NCBI GenBank assembly: GCA_015488755.1
Contig: WFNB01000068.1
Location: 21,403 to 85,402, forward strand
Source of the DNA: Gammaproteobacteria bacterium
Lineage (GTDB): Bacteria; Pseudomonadota; Gammaproteobacteria; GRL18
DNA: 64,000 nucleotides
Direction: 5' to 3'
Shown: piece after piece, positions 37,730 to 47,867 of the stretch
How positions within the stretch are numbered: the stretch's first letter is position 1
Layout of the letters: each line of letters opens with the position of its first letter
Program-made: the position numbers and the translations under genes
Notes under the pieces: generated by a model
What the model was told of the DNA's origin: nothing
Database searches by the model: none
The model's input: only the letters and a program-made list of their open reading frames with translations

Positions 37730-38233
37730 TTAATTGACACCATACATACGTCGAATGGTGCGCATTAAATAAAATATCCAGGGCCAACTGAACATACTGC
37801 TTAGTGCTGGCATCCAGTAAGACCAGTTTCCATGAGCATGACCAGAAATACCATTAATCCACAAAATCAGCATTTGGGATAAGGTAACTAATAATAAAAT
37901 AATTAATGACTGCTGTAGTAATGGATATAAGCGGATTCGGGCATGTAATTTATAGGCTAAGTAGGCAGTAATGGCGAGTGCTACAGCATGTAAGCCTAAT
38001 AGACTGTCCATTTGTATGTCCAATAGAAAGCCAACACTCCAGCCAGTTAAAATACCGACCCGATGGGGCAGAGCGATACACCAGTAAATAAGAATAAGGG
38101 TGACAAATTCTGGGCGATACATTTTTAGATAGTCTGGAATTTGTACCATGCAAAGTATTAAGGCAATGGCAAAGCTGAGTAAAATAACAATACCACCATG
38201 TGATGCTGGCTTATTATTCATCGGATGAGCCAC
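37730..38233 (-). CDS. mreD: Rod shape-determining protein MreD
   Basis: 167-residue integral membrane protein with five or six helices. Contains RPEFVTLILIYWCIALPHRVGILTGWSVGFLLDI, the conserved centre of gammaproteobacterial MreD. Overlaps the mreC end by 20 nt. Confidence 0.95.
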   Translation of the reverse strand: MAHPMNNKPASHGGIVILLSFAIALILCMVQIPDYLKMYRPEFVTLILIYWCIALPHRVGILTGWSVGFLLDIQMDSLLGLHAVALAITAYLAYKLHARIRLYPLLQQSLIILLLVTLSQMLILWINGISGHAHGNWSYWMPALSSMFSWPWIFYLMRTIRRMYGVN

Positions 38234-39092
38234 TCTCTTTTGTTATTTGTTCAGATAAAAGTTGAGGCTTATTTTCCTGAGCCATAACCAATAAGACTTC
38301 TCGGCTTTGTTCTAAATGAGCAGTCGCTTCGGCAATGACTTTAGCAAAGGGTTGACCCGGATCGCGTATGATATTAATGACTTTTGCCACGGGATAACCT
38401 TCAGGAAAACGTCCGCCTAGGCCAGAGGTAATAAGCAGATCGCCTAACTCAATATCGGCATTATTGGGCAAGTTCTGTACTTCAAGATAATTGGCAGCTC
38501 CGGTACCATACAGTACTGTGCGCAGGCCATTGCGATTAATTTGTACTGGGATGGCATGGGAAGGATCGGTAATTAAAATAGCGCTACTGGAAACAATACC
38601 AGGATGAATAACCTGACCCATAATACCATAGGCATCAAGAATGGGCTGGCCGGCGTAAATACTATGGCGTTGTCCTTTGTTGATAACAATTTGACGTTTA
38701 TAAGGATCTAAGTCAACAGCAATTGTCTCGGCAATCAGCATTTGATCTTTGAGCTTACGAGAAGATTTTAATAGTGAGCGCAGGCGAATATTTTCGGCTT
38801 GCAAAGAAGTAAACTTTTGTAGCTGTGCTTTGAGTAATAAATTATTAGTCCGATAAGACTCATTCTCAGTAATCAATGATTGATGAGAGTCTAACTGCTC
38901 ATTTAGCCAAATACCGATATTAGCTGGGGTACTGGCAATGGTTTGCAGAGGATAAATAATTAGGTTAAAGAAACTCCTAACATTACGCAACATATTGGTA
39001 TGATGATCAGTAATGAGTAAAATGATGGAAAAAACCATCACAAAGATCAATCGTGCCAGATAAGTAGAATCTTCATCAAATAACTGTTTTAT
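38214..39092 (-). CDS. mreC: Rod shape-determining protein MreC (apparent AUA start)
   Basis: Periplasmic scaffold linking MreB to PBP2/RodA. The open frame continues upstream of the first TTG (39050) and reads IKQLFDEDSTYLARLIF from an ATA at 39090-39092, which aligns residue for residue with the MKPIFSRGPSLQIRLIL start of E. coli MreC. GGAG lies exactly 8 nt upstream of that ATA and no ATG/GTG/TTG is available between it and 39050, so I annotate AUA as the start (292 residues). After one membrane helix come a coiled coil (about 60-100, LKAQLQKFTSLQAENIRLRSLL) and the two beta domains (TSGLGGRFPEGYPVAKV). Confidence 0.9.
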   Translation of the reverse strand: MKQLFDEDSTYLARLIFVMVFSIILLITDHHTNMLRNVRSFFNLIIYPLQTIASTPANIGIWLNEQLDSHQSLITENESYRTNNLLLKAQLQKFTSLQAENIRLRSLLKSSRKLKDQMLIAETIAVDLDPYKRQIVINKGQRHSIYAGQPILDAYGIMGQVIHPGIVSSSAILITDPSHAIPVQINRNGLRTVLYGTGAANYLEVQNLPNNADIELGDLLITSGLGGRFPEGYPVAKVINIIRDPGQPFAKVIAEATAHLEQSREVLLVMAQENKPQLLSEQITKESGSSDE

Positions 39093-39205
39093 GGCTATGG
39101 CTCCGATGCTGGGGATGTTTTATTAATCGGCTAAACGTTATTTATTAATATCTTCAATAATGTTTATGAGACTATAAACAGGCAATCACCTTATAAAAGT
39201 GATTA

Positions 39206-40568
<1,363 letters not shown>

Positions 40569-40859
40569 ATGTCCAAGCTGGATAAAAGTGATGTTGAAAA
40601 AATTGCCTTTTTGGCAAGATTGGGCGTCGATGAACAGGATATTCCTGAATATGCCACTAATTTATCGAATATTTTGGACATGGTCGAGCAGTTAGACTCT
40701 GTGGATACGCAGGGTGTCAGGCCAATGGCACATCCTCTAGATGCCGTACAGCGTTTGCGTGCTGATGTGGTGACAGAAAGTAATGATCGGGAAAATTTAC
40801 AGGCACATGCACCAGAAGTTGAGCAAGGGCTTTATTTAGTGCCTCGCGTTGTCGAGTAA
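40569..40859 (+). CDS. gatC: Asp-tRNA(Asn)/Glu-tRNA(Gln) amidotransferase subunit C
   Basis: 96-residue subunit stabilising GatA in the GatCAB complex. KIAFLARLGVDEQDIPEYATNLSNILDMVEQLDSVDTQGVRPM is the family core. GGAGT precedes the ATG at 7 nt. Presence of GatCAB suggests that this organism makes Gln-tRNA and/or Asn-tRNA by transamidation. Confidence 0.97.
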   Translation: MSKLDKSDVEKIAFLARLGVDEQDIPEYATNLSNILDMVEQLDSVDTQGVRPMAHPLDAVQRLRADVVTESNDRENLQAHAPEVEQGLYLVPRVVE

Positions 40860-40938
40860 TCGACATAGAAGAATGCTCGAAGTAAGCAAAGTATTATAAT
40901 TATCCAGAACTATATACGAACCCTAGTTGGAAGCAAAT

Positions 40939-42393
40939 ATGCATAACAAAACCATTGCTGAACTCAGTGCCGGACTTAAAGCAGGCGAATTTACCAGTGT
41001 TGAACTCACGCAAAGTTATTTGAATCGAATTGATTCACTCGATGAACAGCTTAATAGCTTTATCACCGTGACTCCAGAACTTGCCCTTGAACAGGCTAAG
41101 CAGGCAGATGCCCAGCGAGCAACAGGTCATGTGGGTATTCTAAATGGTATTCCTCTGGCGCAGAAAGATATTTTTTGTACCAAAGGTGTGAAAACTTCCT
41201 GTGGTTCTAAAATGCTAGAGCCATTTATTTCACCTTATGATGCCACCACCATCACTAAATTTAATGATTCAGGTGCCATCATGTTGGGTAAAACCAATAT
41301 GGATGAATTTGCCATGGGCTCATCAAATGAAACCTCATGGTATGGCCCGGTAAAAAATCCATGGCAACTTGACTCCGTTCCTGGTGGTTCTTCTGGTGGT
41401 TCCGCCGCAGTGGTTGCTGCCCGATTGGCACCTGCTGCTACAGGAACGGATACCGGAGGCTCGATTCGCCAACCGGCTTCTTTTTGTGGCATTACTGGAT
41501 TAAAACCCACCTATGGACGGGTATCCCGCTATGGCATGATTGCCTTTGCCTCAAGTTTGGATCAAGCAGGCCCTATGACTCGCACGGCAGAAGATGCTGC
41601 CCTAATGCTCAATGTGATGGCTGGTTTGGATAGTCGTGATTCTACCAGTGTTGATGAAGCCGTCCCCGATTATACGGCGGATCTTAATAACAGCCTATCG
41701 GGTCTTAAAATTGGTTTACCTAAGGAATATTTTTCTGAAGGATTGGATGATGCTGTGGCCAAGGTCATTGAATCAGCCGTTAAAGAATATGAAAAAATGG
41801 GCGCAAGCGTTAAAGAAATTAGTCTGCCCACCAGTAATCTTGCGGTACCCACCTATTATATTATTGCGCCATCGGAGTGCTCTTCTAATTTATCCAGAAT
41901 AGATGGTGTGCGTTATGGCTATCGCTGTGAAGATCCTAAGGATCTTAATGACCTGTATATTCGCTCCCGTGGCGAAGGTTTTGGCGCAGAAGTTAAACGG
42001 CGAATTTTAGTGGGTACTTATGCTCTATCTGAAGGTTTTTATGATGCTTATTATGTGAAAGCACAAAAAACACGTCGCTTGATCAGTAATGATTTTAATC
42101 AGGCATTTGCCGATGTTGATGTCATTATGGGGCCAGCAGCACCATCAACCGCATTTAAGCTGGGTGAGTTAAGCGATGATCCGATTACCATGTATTTATC
42201 AGATATTTATACCATTGCAGTGAATTTGGCCGGTTTGCCAGGTATGTCGATACCCGCAGGTTTTGCTAATGGTATGCCGGTTGGTTTGCAATTAATTGGC
42301 CAGCATTTTGCTGAGTCCAAATTATTAAATATTGCCCATCAATTCCAACAAGAGACAGATTGGCATACGCAGACACCTGATGCATTTAAGTAA
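40939..42393 (+). CDS. gatA: Asp-tRNA(Asn)/Glu-tRNA(Gln) amidotransferase subunit A
   Basis: Amidase that releases ammonia from glutamine for the transamidation. The ATG at 40939 has GGAAG 5 nt upstream and gives the usual [13 protein letters not shown] start, 484 residues; a TTG four codons earlier is not needed. Ser-cisSer-Lys triad: Lys in [25 protein letters not shown] and [15 protein letters not shown]. Confidence 0.98.
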   Translation: MHNKTIAELSAGLKAGEFTSVELTQSYLNRIDSLDEQLNSFITVTPELALEQAKQADAQRATGHVGILNGIPLAQKDIFCTKGVKTSCGSKMLEPFISPYDATTITKFNDSGAIMLGKTNMDEFAMGSSNETSWYGPVKNPWQLDSVPGGSSGGSAAVVAARLAPAATGTDTGGSIRQPASFCGITGLKPTYGRVSRYGMIAFASSLDQAGPMTRTAEDAALMLNVMAGLDSRDSTSVDEAVPDYTADLNNSLSGLKIGLPKEYFSEGLDDAVAKVIESAVKEYEKMGASVKEISLPTSNLAVPTYYIIAPSECSSNLSRIDGVRYGYRCEDPKDLNDLYIRSRGEGFGAEVKRRILVGTYALSEGFYDAYYVKAQKTRRLISNDFNQAFADVDVIMGPAAPSTAFKLGELSDDPITMYLSDIYTIAVNLAGLPGMSIPAGFANGMPVGLQLIGQHFAESKLLNIAHQFQQETDWHTQTPDAFK

Positions 42394-42476
42394 TATCGGG
42401 TAACTAAATACTAACTATAAATGAGCGATTAATCGCAATCGCCAGATAGAGAAAACCTAAGAGGTTAATAATTATT

Positions 42477-43910
42477 ATGCAATGGGAAGTCGTTATTGGT
42501 TTGGAAATCCATGTTCAATTATCCACCAAATCAAAAATATTTTCTGGCGCCTCAACTGCCTATGGTGCCGAGCCAAATACTCAGGCCTGTGCGGTTGATC
42601 TAGGCCTACCCGGTGTGTTGCCTGTGTTCAATGGTGAGGCATTGAAAAAATCCGTAATGTTTGGTTTGGCCATTGGTGCGCAAATTAATGAGCGCTCCGT
42701 GTTTGACCGTAAAAATTATTTTTATCCAGACTCACCTAAAGCCTATCAGATCAGCCAACTTTATTATCCTATTGTTGGTGAAGGCTTTATTGATGTTGAC
42801 CTCGAAGACGGCTCCCAAAAGCGTATTGGAGTGACTCGTGCGCACATGGAAGAGGATGCAGGTAAATCCTTACATGAAAGTTTTCACAATCAGACAGGCA
42901 TTGATCTCAACCGTGCAGGTACACCCTTATTAGAAATTGTTTCTGAGCCAGATATGCGTAGTGCTAAAGAAGCCGTCGCCTATATGCGTAAAATTCATTC
43001 CATTGTTCGTTATTTAGGGGTTTCTGATGGCAATATGCAAGAAGGCTCCTTTCGTTGTGATGCCAATGTGTCTTTGCGCCCCAAAGGTCAGAAAGAATTT
43101 GGTACACGAGCGGAACTGAAAAATATTAACTCCTTTCGTTTTGTCGAAAAAGCCATTAATGTTGAAATTGAGCGTCAGATGGATATTCTTGAAAGTGGTG
43201 GTACGGTGGTTCAAGAAACCCGACTCTATGATGCCGATAAAAATGAAACTCGCTCTATGCGCAGTAAAGAAGAGGCCAACGATTACCGCTATTTTCCCGA
43301 TCCCGACCTATTGCCTATTGTGATCTCAGCTGAGGAAATTGAGGCCATTCGCAGTACCTTACCTGAATTACCCGATGCAAAATGCGCTCGATATATGGAC
43401 ACTCTGGCGTTGTCAGAAAAAGATGCTAAAGCATTAACGGTTGATAGGGATATGGCCGATTATTATGAAGCCGTTCAGCAGGCCATTGGTGATGCTAAAA
43501 TGGCGGCTAACTGGATTTTAGGTGATGTGGCTGCTCTGAATAATAAACATGCCATTGAATTTAAAGAATGTCCAGTTAGCCCGGAGCAATTAATTGGTTT
43601 ACTAAAGCGTATTCAAGACAATACCATTTCTGGAAAAATTGCTAAAGAAGTCTTCGAGGCTATGTATGCAGGTGAAGGCGATGCTGATACGATTATTGAT
43701 AAAAAAGGCCTGAAACAAATCACCGATACCGGTGCCATTGAAGCCATTATTGATGAGATTATTGCCAATAATCCCAGTCAGGTTGCTGAATTTCAATCCG
43801 GTAAAGATAAATTAATTGGCTTTTTTGTGGGGCAGGTAATGAAAGCTTCAAAAGGCAAGGCAAATCCAGGGCAAGTCAACCAATTGCTACAGACAAAATT
43901 AAAGCCATGA
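42477..43910 (+). CDS. gatB: Asp-tRNA(Asn)/Glu-tRNA(Gln) amidotransferase subunit B
   Basis: Kinase/amidation subunit of GatCAB. 477 residues with [24 protein letters not shown] at the start, [24 protein letters not shown], the [20 protein letters not shown] stretch and a YqeY-like tRNA-binding tail. Its TGA overlaps the hslO ATG (ATGA). Confidence 0.98.
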   Translation: MQWEVVIGLEIHVQLSTKSKIFSGASTAYGAEPNTQACAVDLGLPGVLPVFNGEALKKSVMFGLAIGAQINERSVFDRKNYFYPDSPKAYQISQLYYPIVGEGFIDVDLEDGSQKRIGVTRAHMEEDAGKSLHESFHNQTGIDLNRAGTPLLEIVSEPDMRSAKEAVAYMRKIHSIVRYLGVSDGNMQEGSFRCDANVSLRPKGQKEFGTRAELKNINSFRFVEKAINVEIERQMDILESGGTVVQETRLYDADKNETRSMRSKEEANDYRYFPDPDLLPIVISAEEIEAIRSTLPELPDAKCARYMDTLALSEKDAKALTVDRDMADYYEAVQQAIGDAKMAANWILGDVAALNNKHAIEFKECPVSPEQLIGLLKRIQDNTISGKIAKEVFEAMYAGEGDADTIIDKKGLKQITDTGAIEAIIDEIIANNPSQVAEFQSGKDKLIGFFVGQVMKASKGKANPGQVNQLLQTKLKP

Positions 43911-44791
43911 GTTATACACGAGAACACGATACCATCCATCGCTTTTTATTTGATAAAGCCAATATTCGAGGCGAGATTGCCAGCTTGAATCAGGTTTGGC
44001 AGACTATGCAGGCCAATCATAACTATCCTGATGTTATTCAACGCTATTTGGGTGAAGTTGTGGCTGCTTCCGTGCTGTTATCTGCCACCCTTAAATTTGA
44101 AGGCTCTATGACTATTCAGGCCAGTGGCGATGGGGCACTGACCTTGATGGTGGTTGAATGTCGCAATGATTTTGGTGTGCGTGGTGTGGCTAAATATCAA
44201 GAACCACTGCCATCAGAGACAGACTTAGCAAGTCTTTTAGGTGATGGTACCCTAATGATCACCATCGAACAAGCAAATACTAAAGACCTCTATCAGGGTA
44301 TTGTTGCCTTGGAAGGTGATAGTGTTGCTGAATTTCTAGAAGGTTATCTGGTACGCTCAGAACAATTAGACACCCGTATCTTTTTAGCTTGCGATGAGCA
44401 TTATGCTGCTGGCCTGCTATTACAGAAATTACCCGGTCAAAATGACGATACAGATGCTTGGGATCGTGTCACCCATCTAGGCAGTACCATTAAAACAGAA
44501 GAATTACTAGAACTCGATGCCAAGGACATTCTACACCGTCTTTATCATGAAGAAGATGTACGCTTATTTGATGCTCAGAGCATTTATTTTAAATGCACTT
44601 GCTCCAGAGAAAAAGTCGTTAATATGTTGCGTTCCATCAGCCATCAGGAGGCCAGTGATATTATTAAGGAACAAGGAAATATTGCCGTAGATTGTGAGTT
44701 TTGCGGTCAGGAATACCGCTTTGATGAAATTGATCTTGCTGGGATTTATACTGAGCATGCTCAACACTCTGACCCATCGGTTAAACACTAG
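43907..44791 (+). CDS. hslO: Redox-regulated chaperone Hsp33
   Basis: Holdase activated by oxidation. 294 residues; the zinc/redox switch is complete, with [10 protein letters not shown] and [10 protein letters not shown] (CxC and CxxC). Overlaps gatB by 4 nt, so it is co-translated with the amidotransferase. Together with the adjacent msrA this forms an oxidative-damage pair. Confidence 0.97.
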   Translation: MSYTREHDTIHRFLFDKANIRGEIASLNQVWQTMQANHNYPDVIQRYLGEVVAASVLLSATLKFEGSMTIQASGDGALTLMVVECRNDFGVRGVAKYQEPLPSETDLASLLGDGTLMITIEQANTKDLYQGIVALEGDSVAEFLEGYLVRSEQLDTRIFLACDEHYAAGLLLQKLPGQNDDTDAWDRVTHLGSTIKTEELLELDAKDILHRLYHEEDVRLFDAQSIYFKCTCSREKVVNMLRSISHQEASDIIKEQGNIAVDCEFCGQEYRFDEIDLAGIYTEHAQHSDPSVKH

Positions 44792-44809
44792 CAAGTAAGG
44801 GCGTGAGTC

Positions 44810-45340
44810 ATGCAAGAAAAAATAACCTTAGGTGGTGGCTGTTTTTGGTGCTTAGAAGCAACTTTTAAGCAAGTTAAAGGTGTTATTAGTGTGGTGTCTG
44901 GTTATGCGGATGGCCAGATAGAAAACCCTAGCTATGAGCAAATTTGTACGGGGACTACCGGTCATGCTGAGGTGGTACAAATCAGTTTTGATAATGCGAT
45001 TGTCGATAGTCAATCATTACTCATGATTTTCTTTGCCACTCATGACCCAACGACATTAAATCGTCAGGGTGGTGATAGTGGTACACAATATCGCTCAATT
45101 ATTCTGACTGATAATGCTGAGCAACTCGCATATGCCGAGCAAATAATTGCTGAGCTGGAAGCAAATGCGCACTATGATGATCCGATTGTTACCCAAGTAA
45201 AAATGATGACCTGCTTTTATAAAGCTGAGCAATACCATCAGGACTACTTTCAACTCAATCCTAATAGTGGTTATTGTCAGGCAATTATTGCCCCAAAACT
45301 ACAAAAGCTCACACATGATTATGCCTCTTACTTAAAGTAA
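44810..45340 (+). CDS. msrA: Peptide methionine (S)-S-oxide reductase MsrA
   Basis: 176 residues. The active-site motif is GGGCFWCLEATFKQVKGV, with the nucleophilic Cys before FW, followed by VVSGYADGQIENPSYEQICTGTTGHAEVV and FFATHDPTTLNRQGGDSGTQYRS, all family hallmarks. 18 bp after hslO; repairs oxidised methionine. Confidence 0.97.
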   Translation: MQEKITLGGGCFWCLEATFKQVKGVISVVSGYADGQIENPSYEQICTGTTGHAEVVQISFDNAIVDSQSLLMIFFATHDPTTLNRQGGDSGTQYRSIILTDNAEQLAYAEQIIAELEANAHYDDPIVTQVKMMTCFYKAEQYHQDYFQLNPNSGYCQAIIAPKLQKLTHDYASYLK

Positions 45341-45355
45341 GCACTTTGCGTAAAC

Positions 45356-45730
45356 CTAAATAACTTCACCATCACTCTTGTGTTCCTGCTCTTTTTGCGA
45401 ATCCTTGCACATCATATAACTAAATAGCCAAGTAGCAAAAAAAGGTAGGATGGAAAGATAAAGGTTGAGTTTCAAGGAACAAAATAGTGATAACTGAGTG
45501 CAGTTGTAAATATTCATTGCTCCCGACATCCAGGCAAAGGCAGGTAAGGGAATACCTGCATGTTCACCAAAAATCAATAAGCCGGGTGCTAGAAAAACAG
45601 CCAAAAAGAGGCTCCGCCAAAGGCAGGCAACCTGATTTTTAAGTAATTGCTTTCTAAGCCACAAGATAATTAAAATATATACCAGTAATACAACGATAAT
45701 ACCGCCAAGACCAACAAAACTGCTATTCAA
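45356..45730 (-). CDS. Small multi-span membrane protein, unknown
   Basis: 124 residues with a TTG start (45730) preceded by AGGA at about 10 nt. Three hydrophobic segments (about 8-24, 42-57 and 88-106) and a charged C-terminus (KDSQKEQEHKSDGEVI). Convergent with msrA and divergent from the secreted protein gene at 45855. No family recognised. Confidence 0.55.
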   Translation of the reverse strand: MNSSFVGLGGIIVVLLVYILIILWLRKQLLKNQVACLWRSLFLAVFLAPGLLIFGEHAGIPLPAFAWMSGAMNIYNCTQLSLFCSLKLNLYLSILPFFATWLFSYMMCKDSQKEQEHKSDGEVI

Positions 45731-45854
45731 AATATTGTTTTCCTATTTGTTAAAGGGGCTAAATGACATAATTTTTTGACTCGCGTATCATAATATAAAA
45801 GTGACTCACTTTCATAGGGGGTTCAGTTTTTAGATAATTAAAATAGGAGTTATT

Positions 45855-46247
45855 GTGACTATGTTTATAAAGAGTGTGACAAACAATTTCTTGGCTAGTT
45901 CAGTGATTTTTATACTCACTCTGATGGCAAGCAATAGTTGGGCTAATTCAGTACAAGTGGTCGATGTTATCGTTACGGCTCAGGGAAATAAGCATTATCG
46001 TTTTGATGTCAGCTTATTACATCAAGATACTGGCTGGGATCATTATGCCAATCGTTGGGAAATCCTTGATGAAACAGGCACTATTTTAGCAACCAGAACA
46101 CTCTACCATCCCCATGTTAATGAACAACCTTTTACTCGCTCACTCACAGTATCTCTGCCGGATAATTTAAGAACCGTGATTATTCGAGGGCATGATAACG
46201 TGCATCAATATTCGGGTAATGAGAAAAAGGTCATACTGCCAAGATAA
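45855..46247 (+). CDS. Conserved secreted protein of unknown function
   Basis: 130 residues, GTG start at 45855 with AGGAG 5 nt upstream. A signal peptide (cleavage near SNSWANS) precedes a beta-rich domain with the striking stretches RFDVSLLHQDTGWDHYANRWEIL and RTLYHPHVNEQPFTRSL. I recall the same pattern in uncharacterised proteins of other Proteobacteria, so this is a real family. The histidines in HADTGWDHYA / YHPHVNEQPF type motifs would suit metal binding, which is speculation. Confidence 0.75.
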   Translation: MTMFIKSVTNNFLASSVIFILTLMASNSWANSVQVVDVIVTAQGNKHYRFDVSLLHQDTGWDHYANRWEILDETGTILATRTLYHPHVNEQPFTRSLTVSLPDNLRTVIIRGHDNVHQYSGNEKKVILPR

Positions 46248-46275
46248 CAACAAATTAGTTTAATTGAATAAGTGC

Positions 46276-46848
46276 TTAAGGCTGAGCTTTAACCCCTCTT
46301 CGTTGTGCAATGGCCTGGCCCATTTTTTTAAACTCAGCAACGCTGATATGGGCTTTTGCATAAGGGAATACCTCTTCATTTTCGATTTTAGCGTGTTGGT
46401 GCATCTCTTCTTTAAACTGTTGTGCCCGTGCTTCAAGTTGTACCATATCATTAGAGCGTTCCTCTAAGAGTTGATCCAGCTCTTCCCACAAGCCGTCAGA
46501 TTCCACATGCTCTTTAATTAAACGGTTAATTAGAGTCACCATAGTCATGCTTTGTGGTTGCTTAAAATCTGAGTCAAGGGCAATAATTGCTGGAAAGAGA
46601 TGTTGTTCTTCATCTAGGTGATGCTCGGGACTAGCAATATTAAAATAACGGCGTATTTGCTCAATAGATGTGCTGTGTTGTTCAGTCCACCCCTGTGTTT
46701 TTATGGCCTCAATAACGGTGCATAGTGCCGAGGAATAGTGCATGATTTTTTCATGACAACTGAGCAATAATTCTAAGGGTTCCTCAAAGGTTGCTCCCTT
46801 GGCGTTATTTTTCTCAGCAGAACCTTTTAATGAATTAATTTGTAGCAT
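46276..46848 (-). CDS. Hemerythrin HHE-domain protein
   Basis: 190 residues of four-helix hemerythrin-like type. Candidate di-iron ligands are His32, His77 with Glu81/His83 (EHHLDEEQHLFPAI), His114 with Glu116 (KEHVESDGLW), and His152 with Glu156/158 (HQHAKIENEEVFPYAKA). Relatives bind oxygen or sense oxygen/NO, or repair iron-sulfur centres. It lies 12 bp downstream of the Pcm-family gene and is likely in the same transcript. Confidence 0.85.
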   Translation of the reverse strand: MLQINSLKGSAEKNNAKGATFEEPLELLLSCHEKIMHYSSALCTVIEAIKTQGWTEQHSTSIEQIRRYFNIASPEHHLDEEQHLFPAIIALDSDFKQPQSMTMVTLINRLIKEHVESDGLWEELDQLLEERSNDMVQLEARAQQFKEEMHQHAKIENEEVFPYAKAHISVAEFKKMGQAIAQRRGVKAQP

Positions 46849-46860
46849 AAATAAAGGTAC

Positions 46861-47523
46861 TTATAGGCGAAAGGTCGAGTTAGGTATGCTATTTTTCAGT
46901 GCTGGGATCTCGGTCTCAAAAAGTACCTCAGTGCGATATTGATTGGAAGAAACACGGGTGATCAAAGTGGCTTCCATAACAGGTGCGTTACCGATAACTG
47001 CAAATAAGCGCCCCCCCTTTTTCAGACTGGTTTTAAATGATTCGGCTAATTGTGCCACTGAACCGGTGATAACAATCACATCATAGGGTGAATTTTGTTC
47101 ATAACCTTGAGCCGCATCATCAACCACAAAGGTGATATTCTCAAAGCCTTCAGAGGCCAGTTTTTGTTGGGCACTTTGACTCAGTGATTCGATAATTTCT
47201 ACGCTACATACTTTATCGGCAAGATGTGCCAGTAAAGCGGTCATATAGCCACTGCCAGTGCCAATTTCCAAAACACTATCAGTTTCTTGTACTTGTAATG
47301 ACTGTAATATGTGCGCTTCAATTTTTGGGCAGAGCATGACTTGATTGTGACCAATAGGCAATTGCGTATCTGCAAAGGCTGACCGCTTCATAGTATCCGG
47401 CACATAGTTTTCCCTAGGTATGACATCCAGTGCTTCGAGTGTGATGGGATCAATAACATTCCAAGGTCGTATTTGTTGTTCAATCATATTATGACGTGCA
47501 ATTTCAAAGTTCATTTCAAGCAT
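46861..47523 (-). CDS. Protein-L-isoaspartate O-methyltransferase family protein
   Basis: 220 residues; ATG at 47523 with AAGGG upstream. The Pcm-like pattern starts MIEQQIRPWNVIDPITLEAL and continues VPRENYVPD-type sequence, DTQLPIGHNQVMLCPKIEAHILQSL, then the SAM loop VLEIGTGSGYMTALLA. The substitution of MLCP for the usual ISQP before the SAM domain is seen in the second, diverged Pcm group, so repair of isoaspartate is not certain. Confidence 0.85.
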   Translation of the reverse strand: MLEMNFEIARHNMIEQQIRPWNVIDPITLEALDVIPRENYVPDTMKRSAFADTQLPIGHNQVMLCPKIEAHILQSLQVQETDSVLEIGTGSGYMTALLAHLADKVCSVEIIESLSQSAQQKLASEGFENITFVVDDAAQGYEQNSPYDVIVITGSVAQLAESFKTSLKKGGRLFAVIGNAPVMEATLITRVSSNQYRTEVLFETEIPALKNSIPNSTFRL

Positions 47524-47659
47524 GTTTTGACCCTTGTATAAATAAAGTAAGCAATGGATAGTTCATAACGGTAATCGGTCATCACTATCGGTTAACACGA
47601 TACCAGATAGTAGTAAGGCAACTATTAATTTCTTAATAAGATTATAGAGGAAATTAATT

Positions 47660-47737
47660 ATGAAGGGTAGCAATCTTCAAAATGACAGGCTTACTTGCTT
47701 ATTGTATTGTGCAATTTTGTCTGTGCATATTGCATAG
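47660..47737 (+). CDS. Possible 25-residue leader or small membrane peptide
   Basis: ATG at 47660 preceded by AGAGGA with 8 nt spacing, a better ribosome-binding site than most genes here. The peptide MKGSNLQNDRLTCLLYCAIL... is hydrophobic in its C-terminal half with two cysteines and ends at TAG 47735. It lies upstream of the sigma-54 promoter of the transporter, so it would need its own promoter. Could be chance. Confidence 0.3.
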   Translation: MKGSNLQNDRLTCLLYCAILSVHIA

Positions 47738-47790
47738 TGGTCGATAGGCTTTATTGGCTAAAATAGTAGTAGTAGCGCTTGTTTGGCTCA

Positions 47791-47806
47791 TGGCATCTTT
47801 TTTGCT
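47791..47806 (+). promoter_or_regulatory. Sigma-54 promoter of the sulfur transporter gene
   Basis: TGGCATCTTTTTTGCT: GG at 47792 and GC at 47804 separated by exactly 10 nt, matching TGGCAY and TTGCW fully. Predicted start near 47817, about 50 nt before the ATG at 47868. An upstream TTGCATAGT half-site (47730) is shared with the soxYZ palindrome. Confidence 0.75.
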
Positions 47807-47867
47807 TTAAGTGAAATTAGGATAGCAATCCAAAATAGAAACTCAAAATAGAAACAAGAGGAACCCT

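Larger units (their letters stand above)
47524..47867. other. 344-bp region upstream of the sulfur transporter
   Basis: Between the divergent Pcm-family and transporter genes. It holds a 25-residue open frame with a good ribosome-binding site, a near-consensus sigma-54 promoter and inverted TGCAAT/ATTGCA half-sites, each listed separately. ATCGGT occurs twice around 47573-47592. Confidence 0.6.
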
